The position numbers and the translations under genes are program-made. Of a stretch of DNA of 61,528 bases, positions 42,735 to 49,948 are shown one piece after another (the first letter of the stretch is position 1; every line of letters begins with the position of its first letter). Origin of the DNA: JAYZDF01 sp036337945 (GTDB taxonomy: Bacteria > Myxococcota > Kuafuiibacteriia > Kuafuiibacteriales > Kuafuiibacteriaceae); NCBI GenBank assembly GCA_036337945.1, contig JAYZDF010000016.1:1-61528 (forward strand). Direction: 5' to 3'. The notes below the pieces were generated by a model. The model saw only the letters and a list, made by a program, of their open reading frames with translations. It searched no databases and was not told where the DNA came from.

Positions 42735-44708
42735 TTGGACGTGTCGACGCTGTTAGCGCTTCTTCTAGTGACAGCGATTCCTAATGGAATTGAAGAGCTT
42801 GAGCAAAGACGAAGTGTAGATACTGAGTTCAATTGGCCAAAACCTAGGTTCGTGGTTACTCGTTTATCCAAACCGCTTCATTGGGCAGGTTGCAAGCTTG
42901 CCGACAAATTGAGGAACGGAACGGGAACGATAGCGTTCCTGGCGTACGGAGTAGACAAAAGCGTCTTCGAACAGGCAGACTTTCAAGAAATTCATCAATT
43001 CGGCCCAATTATCTCTGGAACTGCTGCCGTAGAAACAATCATTGCACTCTCCGAATACGGAATATATGAAGATGCTCTTATCGACGTACCCCAAGGCCTT
43101 CGACCAGCGCTTGAAGCAGCAAGGACGACAATTGAGGTCGCAAACACGGAAAGCGACTTCACATTACCTTCGACCGCAACACGTGTCATTCTTGGAATCT
43201 ACGATACGGGTGTAGACCTTACCCACCCCGGATTTCTCGACTCAGACGGTCAGACTAAAGTTATAGCCACCTGGAACCAAAAGAACGATGAATACTGTGA
43301 TGCGACCATGATTCAAGAGAAGGCGTGTAGCTTGACCGATAGCCTCGGACACGGGACCAGCGTCCTTGGAGTAGCCACCAGTAACTCGAAAGATAACCTA
43401 GGCATAGCTCCAGGAGTGTCTATCGCTGCAGTGCAAGACAAGAAATTTGAAGAGCTGCTTCCAGCCTTGTCCTTTTTCGCCGAAACTGCGGAACAGTACG
43501 GGGCCCCACTTGTTATCAACCTGTCACTATCTGGTCATGAAGGTCCCCATGACGGAGCCTCACTGGAAAGCATCGCCATAAACTCATTCCCCCACCTTGT
43601 CGTCACCGCAGCTGGCAACGAAGGAGATAAATCAATTCATCTAAGCGGTACACTCGTGGTTAGGGAACAAGCTGCTGTGGAATTTCCAATTGCAGTCGAT
43701 CTTTCCGAGGGCGTCGCAGAAGGCATAGTAGAAGCCTGGGGTTCTCCATCGAGTGAGCTTTGGCTGGGTTTTGGAATCGCTGATTCAGACGGAACGCTAT
43801 TAACAACATCCGGAACAGTCTCTCTTGGAGCGGATGGCCGAACCGAAAAACTCACAATCCCGAATTCGCGGGACACTCTCCTTACTGCTACTTTAGACGC
43901 GGCGGCACGACCGCATCCCATCACAGCCAAGAAACAAGTTCGACTCACCTATCGATTCACTGACCTGAGGCTCTGGACAAACCGGGGATATAAATTAGTT
44001 TTGCGACTGGGTGGGTTCGGCGGAGTAGATGTTTGGCTCGATGCTCCCTCGAGCACACCAGTGCTGCCCAGATTCGAACACGTACCGTTAAGAGGTACTC
44101 AACACGAAATTGCTGTAACCAAGGAAACAACGATCAGCGACATCGCGACCTCTTCCATGGCAATCGCAGTCGGAAGTTTGATCAATCGTGACGAAATTGA
44201 ATTCGGAGGCCAAAGGTTCCAGCGTACGCTTGAGGGAGATATAGGTACCGTCTCCAAATTTAGCAGCTATGGTCCGTCTAAGGCAGCTAGCAGAACTGGA
44301 CTGAAGCCAGACCTCGTCGCTCCTGGTGAATTCGTCATGACGTCCCGAAGTCGGCAGGCAACCAGTGGGGTCCAAATCGCAGGCGACTGGACGATTATGT
44401 CAGGAACAAGCATAGCGTCTCCCATGGTCGCCGGCGTCGCCTTGATGCTGCTGCAATTTGACCCACAGCTCACGAGAGAAGACCTTCGAGAGCGCATTCT
44501 TGAAAATACATCGAGAGCACCACATGGGACAGAGCCTCGATTTGGTCGAGGAGTCGTCAATGCTAGACGCGCCAGTTACGGTCTCTTTGATTCCTCAGCG
44601 AGCAGCTGCGGATGCCGCTCTGGCCCTTTGAAGGAAGCGGATATCAGACCTAATTTCCTGTACATTGGGCTATTTCTGGGGCTCCTTTTGCTCAGACGAA
44701 GGGTTTAA
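42735..44708 (+). CDS. S8 subtilisin-like serine protease with sorting tail
   Basis: Secreted protease. The start is TTG 42735 or GTG 42741, both leaving a short hydrophobic signal (STLLALLLVTAI). A pro-region of about 110 residues is followed by the catalytic domain: Asp 157 in IYDTGVDLTHPGF, His 206 in GHGTSVLG, the oxyanion Asn in TAAGNEGD and Ser 559 in SGTSIASPMVAG. A beta-rich insert of about 200 residues lies between the Asn and Ser motifs. The C-terminus has CGC, a hydrophobic run and LRRRV, a MYXO-CTERM-like surface sorting signal. Substrates are unknown. Confidence 0.92.
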   Translation: MDVSTLLALLLVTAIPNGIEELEQRRSVDTEFNWPKPRFVVTRLSKPLHWAGCKLADKLRNGTGTIAFLAYGVDKSVFEQADFQEIHQFGPIISGTAAVETIIALSEYGIYEDALIDVPQGLRPALEAARTTIEVANTESDFTLPSTATRVILGIYDTGVDLTHPGFLDSDGQTKVIATWNQKNDEYCDATMIQEKACSLTDSLGHGTSVLGVATSNSKDNLGIAPGVSIAAVQDKKFEELLPALSFFAETAEQYGAPLVINLSLSGHEGPHDGASLESIAINSFPHLVVTAAGNEGDKSIHLSGTLVVREQAAVEFPIAVDLSEGVAEGIVEAWGSPSSELWLGFGIADSDGTLLTTSGTVSLGADGRTEKLTIPNSRDTLLTATLDAAARPHPITAKKQVRLTYRFTDLRLWTNRGYKLVLRLGGFGGVDVWLDAPSSTPVLPRFEHVPLRGTQHEIAVTKETTISDIATSSMAIAVGSLINRDEIEFGGQRFQRTLEGDIGTVSKFSSYGPSKAASRTGLKPDLVAPGEFVMTSRSRQATSGVQIAGDWTIMSGTSIASPMVAGVALMLLQFDPQLTREDLRERILENTSRAPHGTEPRFGRGVVNARRASYGLFDSSASSCGCRSGPLKEADIRPNFLYIGLFLGLLLLRRRV

Positions 44709-44803
44709 CTGTCTCAAAAGGACAATGCCCGAGACTCAAGTTCCCTGAGGATCCTCATACATTCTCTTGAGCGGGCACAATTTCCCGTGCTACATAACAC
44801 GCT

Positions 44804-45325
44804 GTGCACGCCGTCAACCAAGGTACTCCGCCCCAATCAGGAGTTAACGTTGTCCTAAGGGACGGACGGTCGAGCGATGCTAAAGCCCTGGGTGGACTCT
44901 GGCGAGAACTAATGGATTACCATGAATCTATCGATGATCGATTCGCACTCGCCCATAATGCTGACCAGGCGTTCCAAAGCTATCTGGATAACGCTCGAAA
45001 ATCGGACGACTATCTGGTCCGAGTAGCCGAAGTCGACGGCGAATGCGTAGGCTTTACGATTAGCTGCATCCTCCCCAATAGTCCGGCTTACCGAACGCGT
45101 TGGGTAGGATATATCAATGACATTTGCGTTACGGACCGATTCAGGGGAAGAGGTATAGGCGAAGCTTTGGTGAAAGATGCAGTGAAATGGTTACGCACTC
45201 ACGGCGCGGAGTCGGTTGAAGTGTACGTCTCTCGTGCCAATCCCGGTGCCCAGAAATTTTGGCGTCGTGTCGGCGGACGTGATTACCTTGATCGGTTGAC
45301 TGTGGATATCTCGGGCGAGGACTAA
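44804..45325 (+). CDS. GNAT-family N-acetyltransferase
   Basis: 173 residues with the acetyl-CoA binding signature VTDRFRGRGIGEALVKDA near 110-127 and the preceding strand YINDICVTD; the last helix-strand pair ANPGAQKFWRRVGG is typical. The acyl acceptor cannot be named. GTG start; one base separates its stop from the next gene, so they form an operon. Upstream a TACATA hexamer lies 7 bases before the GTG and no Shine-Dalgarno is seen. Confidence 0.9.
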   Translation: MHAVNQGTPPQSGVNVVLRDGRSSDAKALGGLWRELMDYHESIDDRFALAHNADQAFQSYLDNARKSDDYLVRVAEVDGECVGFTISCILPNSPAYRTRWVGYINDICVTDRFRGRGIGEALVKDAVKWLRTHGAESVEVYVSRANPGAQKFWRRVGGRDYLDRLTVDISGED

Positions 45326-45326
45326 C

Positions 45327-46388
45327 GTGAGCATGGCATCACCAACTCAGGCGATCGACGAATTTGTAAAACTAGCAATTCTTCAACGTAAAGGTGAACT
45401 ACCGCTTGAGAAACGTCCGGAAATGGACGCTCTTGGCGACGTGCTTCGTGACCTTATCGATGGGTCGCATGCGGCCCCAAGAAAACTAGAGAATCCAGAT
45501 AGTGCAGCACGCTCTGGGACAAGACCAAACATTCCTGCAGCCAAGCTCGAAATCAAGAAACGTAAAGCGAATGATGACGCTTCCAGTCCAAACGTGAGCT
45601 CGCCTTCTCGCCCGCCGCCAGCTGCAGACGTAAAGCTTTCAAAGGAAGACGAGAGCAAGGTTCAGCATGTAGAAAAATCGAGTAGACCATCTGGGTATAC
45701 ACCATCCGTGAATCCTTACTTTCTTGATGATTATTACACGGCAAACATCTCGCTTGAGGAATATCCAAAAGACAGCCAGCCGACAAAGGTCAAGCCATCC
45801 AGCACGGACAGCACGGTTCAGTTACGACAAGAAGAACGAATTTTGTTTGGAATGGCAAACGCTGAAATCGTGGACCCCAACGCGCCGATTTCGCTCGACC
45901 CTTCAGCGCTGAAGCCAGTCGCAGAGGTTGCAGAGGCGCCGTCGCCTCCACAAAGTGAAACGCCGAGGACTCGGACAGCTACGGGCCCAGCCCCGAAGTT
46001 TGGTCCCAGCAATCCTGGAGTTCCAACGGCAAAATTGACGCAGGAAAATATCGCCACAGTCCACTTTTTGGCGGGTGGTTCTCAACGGGTAAATATCCCT
46101 CACTTTGAACCTAACAATCCAATACTGACAGTCTCTAATGGAGCAACGGAAACCACCATTAACCTCCGTGAAGTTATGTCTATCTTCTTTCAGTCTCCGA
46201 ACCCCAACGTACCAGAAACCGGTCAAAAACTAATCGTGACTCTCAAGAATGACCGAGAGATGCTTGGAACGTCATTTGACTATGCGCCTGGCGTGAAAGC
46301 GATGCATATCGTGCCCCAATCCAAACGCGGGCAAGTGAGCTACGTCTGGGTGCCTGCGTGGGCCGTCAAAGGTATTCGCTTCGCCTGA
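45327..46388 (+). CDS. protein with two tandem C-terminal beta domains (DUF6982-like)
   Basis: The first 45 residues form a charged helix (AIDEFVKLAILQRKGELP). About 170 residues of Pro/Ser/Lys-rich disordered linker follow. The C-terminal 120 residues contain two similar units: VHFLAGGSQRVNIPHFEPNN ending in VMSIFFQ, and IVTLKNDREMLGTSFDYAPG ending in VKGIRFA, resembling the DUF6982 fold known from Myxococcota proteins. The annotation is tentative. GTG start, with an ATG two codons later. Co-transcribed with the GNAT gene. Confidence 0.7.
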   Translation: MSMASPTQAIDEFVKLAILQRKGELPLEKRPEMDALGDVLRDLIDGSHAAPRKLENPDSAARSGTRPNIPAAKLEIKKRKANDDASSPNVSSPSRPPPAADVKLSKEDESKVQHVEKSSRPSGYTPSVNPYFLDDYYTANISLEEYPKDSQPTKVKPSSTDSTVQLRQEERILFGMANAEIVDPNAPISLDPSALKPVAEVAEAPSPPQSETPRTRTATGPAPKFGPSNPGVPTAKLTQENIATVHFLAGGSQRVNIPHFEPNNPILTVSNGATETTINLREVMSIFFQSPNPNVPETGQKLIVTLKNDREMLGTSFDYAPGVKAMHIVPQSKRGQVSYVWVPAWAVKGIRFA

Positions 46389-46470
46389 TACCGAAGCCTG
46401 TTCGTCGATTTACTAATTTGTATCAGAGGGCGGTCGGTAAGAGCCGCACGATTCAGTTTTAGAAGGGCAT

Positions 46471-46508
46471 AAAAAAAGGTGCTGACCTTCGAGAGAAAGC
46501 CAGCACCT
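46471..46508 (-). terminator. rho-independent terminator of the LuxR-type gene
   Basis: An inverted repeat AGGTGCTG (46477-46484) with CAGCACCT (46501-46508), loop of 16 bases, followed on the minus strand by seven T. It sits 25 bases after the stop of the LuxR-type regulator gene. Confidence 0.8.
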
Positions 46509-46532
46509 CGTTCTAATTGGTTTGAAATAAGA

Positions 46533-47201
46533 CTATGGAGTTACAAGTCCAACGCGAATAGCAAGCAGGACTGCATCTGCAACGTTTGAAGCGCCAAGCT
46601 TTTTAAACAGTCGAGCTCGGTGAGCCTCAACGGTCTTAACGCTGATAGACAACTTCTCGCCGATAGCTTGGTTGCTAAAGCCGTTCGCCATAAGTTCAAG
46701 AACTTGACGTTCCCGCGCGGTAATTTGCACGGAAGCACCTTCTCGTTGTCCAGATTGCCCGGTTACGAAGGAACGACCTTCGCTTGCAGCCTGAATCGCT
46801 AGACCGAGGTCAGCAACGTAAGGTCGCTTGACGACGATTCCACTTGCACCCGCTTCGCTTAATGAGTCTACGAAAGCTGCATCAGAGCGAGCTGTCGTCA
46901 CGATCAAGCGAACTTCTGGAAGCTCGCTCTTTAGCGCACGTAGTGCTCCTACGTTTCCGCCGCAATATGCATCAAAGTCGATCAATGCATACTTCGCTCC
47001 GGAAGCTCGGATTTCTAGGGGGTCAACCCCAGCTGACTCGCTGGTCTTCATTCCGATGTTTCGCTTACGCAGCCAGTGCTCGAGCTGAACGGGTAATTGT
47101 TCGCCACGCGCAAAAGCGATAAGTGAGTCTTGGGGAGCGGCTTCAGTTGCGGCCCCACTATCAATTGTTGAAATGGTATTCATATTTGTTTCTACTGACA
47201 T
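46533..47201 (-). CDS. NarL/LuxR-type regulator with degenerate receiver
   Basis: 222 residues. The C-terminal domain (about 155-218) is a clear LuxR helix-turn-helix (TARERQVLELMANGFSNQAI, GEKLSISVKTVEAHRARLFK). The N-terminal part looks like a receiver fold (YALIDFDAYCGG near the phosphoacceptor position, GIVVKRPY with the conserved Lys), but the usual acidic pair after the first strand is missing: that region reads LIAFARGEQLP. It may work without phosphorylation or bind a ligand. The ATG has a good ribosome binding site (AGAGGT). It lies 132 bases downstream of a four-gene operon, with a terminator after it. Confidence 0.88.
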   Translation of the reverse strand: MSVETNMNTISTIDSGAATEAAPQDSLIAFARGEQLPVQLEHWLRKRNIGMKTSESAGVDPLEIRASGAKYALIDFDAYCGGNVGALRALKSELPEVRLIVTTARSDAAFVDSLSEAGASGIVVKRPYVADLGLAIQAASEGRSFVTGQSGQREGASVQITARERQVLELMANGFSNQAIGEKLSISVKTVEAHRARLFKKLGASNVADAVLLAIRVGLVTP

Positions 47202-47292
47202 TGTCGGTACACCTCTTGCGCCTGTTTCCCTGACGCGTGTTTTCCCCCCGACGGCTAATCACCACATGGGCTAAACCCATCTAGTGTTTGCG

Positions 47293-47320
47293 AGAATCAC
47301 CGATTTTTTCCCTAAGTCAA
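47293..47320 (-). promoter_or_regulatory. possible sigma-70 promoter before the LuxR-type gene
   Basis: TTGACT (coding strand, 47320-47315) is a near-consensus -35 box; 16 bases later GATTCT (47298-47293) is a poor -10. The spacing is near normal. An inverted repeat ATGGG/CCCAT (47266-47280) lies between it and the gene. Tentative. Confidence 0.3.
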
Positions 47321-47333
47321 AGTATTTTTCCAC

Positions 47334-48827
47334 TTAAACTCTAAAATGACCACTTTTCAGGTACTTAGAAGGCACTTTTTGTTTGGCCTGATCTCGAAGA
47401 ACAGCCGCCGAGATCAAACAGGCGGACTGTAGGGTATTCTCACGTATTTGCAGCCACTCTGTTTTCTGTCGGGTTTTTGATGAATAAAAAACAATTGCGG
47501 AACGTGGTGATCCCTTAGCGTACTCTCCCTCGTTCAGTATCATTTGTCGGTGAACAAGATGAGCAATTTGATGCGATAAGAAATTAAACCGAAGAGACGA
47601 GTCGTCTAAATCCAGGCGAGGGAGGCTCTCGATTTCAATGCCAGAGTGGTCGGCTTCGCTCAGGACGCTGCCCTGCGCTAAATTTTCGACACCAGCATCC
47701 GCATCCGTCAGGCAGCTGACAGAAAGATGCTCTGGTCCTCCTAGTTTCGCCGCGCTCAGCGAAGCGCCCACGACAATGACCTTGCGGGTAAGGAGAACCT
47801 TCTTCACTGCGGCAACTAATGCGCTTGAGCGGCGGCTGGATAGCACCACAAGAATATCACCTGGCTCACATGCAGACGCATTTGCTGCAATAGAAGGTGC
47901 AGCGTCCTTCAGGTCAGCCAAGTAAGACCAAGCCACCGTGAGGTGCTTGTCCCCTGCGAATTGAAGCCCAGCTTGCCGTTCGCCTCGTCGCCTTTCCTCA
48001 AGCAACTCTGGCGACATCCGAAATAAGTCCGGCAATAATGAACTCGCGAGTTCTTCGCTTGCGCCCTCACTCGACACGACCGCCTGCTGCAAGGATGGGT
48101 CTAAGAGCGCTTCCACATTTTCTTTCGCCCACTGGCAAATGGCCTGCGATAAATCACGAGGATAAGGCGAGATTACGTCAAACACCGCAGAAGAGTCGGA
48201 TACAACCAATCGAATTCTTCCGTCTGGTAAACCATCGAGGACTCGTTCCAAATGAAGCAGCGAAGCAGCATCACTTCTCGCTGACGAGAGGCGCTCGTGA
48301 ACCCGAATCTTGGGGCTAAATTCGCGTCTTCCCATCCAACCTAGATCAAATCGAAGATCAGGATTCTGCTGCTCGATTTCTTCAAAGATATCAAGCTGTG
48401 CTCCAAGTGAAAGAGCACATTTCGCCGCATTCTCGGGGTCCAGGCCACCAGGGCTTAGCAGCAGTTCTGTGATATTTGGTATATCCTGAAGTCGACGATA
48501 AACATCCTTAGCCATTTTGAAGTAGGCATAAACAACTTCGACAACCTCGACCGCCCTCCAAAGCTCAGCACCCGGAACAACGACTAATAAATCTCGCTCC
48601 ACAGCGTACCAAGCGCTGCCCGAAGCTAGAGGTTCAAGTCCAACTGGTGGCGCATCAACGAACCAGAGCGCATCGGCGTGGATAAAACCTGTCGGTAATT
48701 TTCGAGATAACGAGAGAACTTCGTTGATATTTATCTCAGAAGAATTCGTTGAGAACACATCAAGCGCATCTAAGGAGAACTCTCCTCGCTCTAAAATCCT
48801 CATGATATCCGATCGAGCGACTTTCAT
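47334..48827 (-). CDS. hypothetical protein of a four-gene operon
   Basis: Not recognised. 497 residues without signal or membrane segment. The N-terminal 100 residues look alpha/beta (RSDIMRILERGEFSLDALDV, SAWYAVERDLLVVVPG). The middle is helical. The region near 320-380 (PGDILVVLSSRRSSALVAAV, RKVIVVGASLSAAKLGG) has the strand-helix pattern of a Rossmann-like or SIS-type sub-domain. The ATG overlaps the TlpA-like gene upstream by four bases (ATGA). Cytoplasmic. Confidence 0.7.
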   Translation of the reverse strand: MKVARSDIMRILERGEFSLDALDVFSTNSSEININEVLSLSRKLPTGFIHADALWFVDAPPVGLEPLASGSAWYAVERDLLVVVPGAELWRAVEVVEVVYAYFKMAKDVYRRLQDIPNITELLLSPGGLDPENAAKCALSLGAQLDIFEEIEQQNPDLRFDLGWMGRREFSPKIRVHERLSSARSDAASLLHLERVLDGLPDGRIRLVVSDSSAVFDVISPYPRDLSQAICQWAKENVEALLDPSLQQAVVSSEGASEELASSLLPDLFRMSPELLEERRRGERQAGLQFAGDKHLTVAWSYLADLKDAAPSIAANASACEPGDILVVLSSRRSSALVAAVKKVLLTRKVIVVGASLSAAKLGGPEHLSVSCLTDADAGVENLAQGSVLSEADHSGIEIESLPRLDLDDSSLRFNFLSHQIAHLVHRQMILNEGEYAKGSPRSAIVFYSSKTRQKTEWLQIRENTLQSACLISAAVLRDQAKQKVPSKYLKSGHFRV

Positions 48828-49384
48828 GGATTGCCTTTGTCTTTCATCGTTAGCAGTCTCTTAATGTCTTGTTCGATTCGTTCAGAACTGACAGCTCCTC
48901 GATGGACCGCTCGTAACACGCCCTGATGATCGACAAGCATAGTCGTCGGAAAGCTGACGACACCAAATGTTCGGGCAATATCTCCGGGATCTATTATACT
49001 GGGAAAAGTGATCTTTCGTTTTCTGAGAAAGCGTTTCACTTTGGGCAGACTGTTAGGTTCCTGATTTACGCCAATGAACCGGACTCCCACGGCGTCATAC
49101 TTTTTTGCTAGACGGTTGAGTTCAGGGAAGGCAGCTACACAAGGAGGACACCACGTGGCCCAAAAATCGAGGACCACAATATTGCCCTGATAGCCGGAAA
49201 GTTCAAACTGACCACCATCGACATAACCTGCAGAAATTTGTGGCGCAATTTGCCCTGGCCCGAGAGGAAGAGGCCCCATACCCACTTTGACAATCCTTTG
49301 GGACACCACTCCGAAGGCAAAAGCCAAGAGTAAGAAAGTAAGAATCCCCGAGATACGTTCTTTCGTTGAAGCATGAGCAGACAC
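48824..49384 (-). CDS. TlpA/ResA-type thiol-disulphide oxidoreductase
   Basis: A single N-terminal membrane anchor or signal (residues 12-30, ISGILTFLLLAFAFGVVS) precedes a TlpA-type thioredoxin domain with FWATWCPPCVAAFPELNRL and a cis-Pro loop in VVSFPTTMLVDHQG. It should work in the periplasm in reducing cytochrome c or other disulphides. GTG start. It overlaps the next gene by four bases and follows the membrane protein by 3 bases. Confidence 0.93.
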   Translation of the reverse strand: MSAHASTKERISGILTFLLLAFAFGVVSQRIVKVGMGPLPLGPGQIAPQISAGYVDGGQFELSGYQGNIVVLDFWATWCPPCVAAFPELNRLAKKYDAVGVRFIGVNQEPNSLPKVKRFLRKRKITFPSIIDPGDIARTFGVVSFPTTMLVDHQGVLRAVHRGAVSSERIEQDIKRLLTMKDKGNP

Positions 49385-49387
49385 GAT

Positions 49388-49948
49388 TTATTGTTCCTCT
49401 TCTAACGTTTGTGTACTGTGCCACATTGAGTTGAGTAAATACATGTAAAGCGCCAAAGGCCAACCGAATGCGAGGATTAGGCGGATGGACAGATAAATTC
49501 CCTGACCTCGAATCGGTCGATGAGGTAAAAATTTAAACGCTATTCCCATGGATTCAAGAATAATCCCTAGAGAAGAGGCGGCGAAGAACGGAATAAGCAT
49601 ATACATACAAGCGTCAAAACACCGGTCAAACGTCCAAAGTTGCGCCACGGAAGTACTGTCATTCCGCAATTTGATTCGCGACACAACAGAAAGCACAAGT
49701 GCTCCAACCATAGCTGCACCAACTGGGGTGGATAACTTAGATACGATCAAGCTGACGTAAATCTGCAGCCCGTCCATCACGTCAGAACGAAGATACAATA
49801 AAGCCTGCCCTGCTCTATTTGGTGAGAGAGCGCATGGTAAGACTAAAATCCATGGGAGAAGGTCAAACATGGTACCTCCGTTTCCACGTAAAATAGAAAA
49901 GAGCGTTTGGCTTGGGCGAAGGAATATGCCGCCAATTCGCGCGATCAT
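49388..49948 (-). CDS. small multi-pass membrane protein, Yip1-like
   Basis: 186 residues with four to five hydrophobic segments (MFDLLPWILVLPCALS, TPVGAAMVGALVLSVVS, CMYMLIPFFAASSLGIIL, LSIRLILAFGWPLALYMYLL). The N-terminal FLRPSQTLFSIL and the overall layout resemble Yip1-type proteins, but this is a loose match. The ATG overlaps the upstream gene by four bases (ATGA). Function unknown. Confidence 0.7.
   Translation of the reverse strand: MIARIGGIFLRPSQTLFSILRGNGGTMFDLLPWILVLPCALSPNRAGQALLYLRSDVMDGLQIYVSLIVSKLSTPVGAAMVGALVLSVVSRIKLRNDSTSVAQLWTFDRCFDACMYMLIPFFAASSLGIILESMGIAFKFLPHRPIRGQGIYLSIRLILAFGWPLALYMYLLNSMWHSTQTLEEEQ

Noticed and set aside
44747..44756. GAGGATCCTC palindrome
   Set aside because: Only ten bases, contains a common restriction-type palindrome, no repeat or T run near; not enough for a site.
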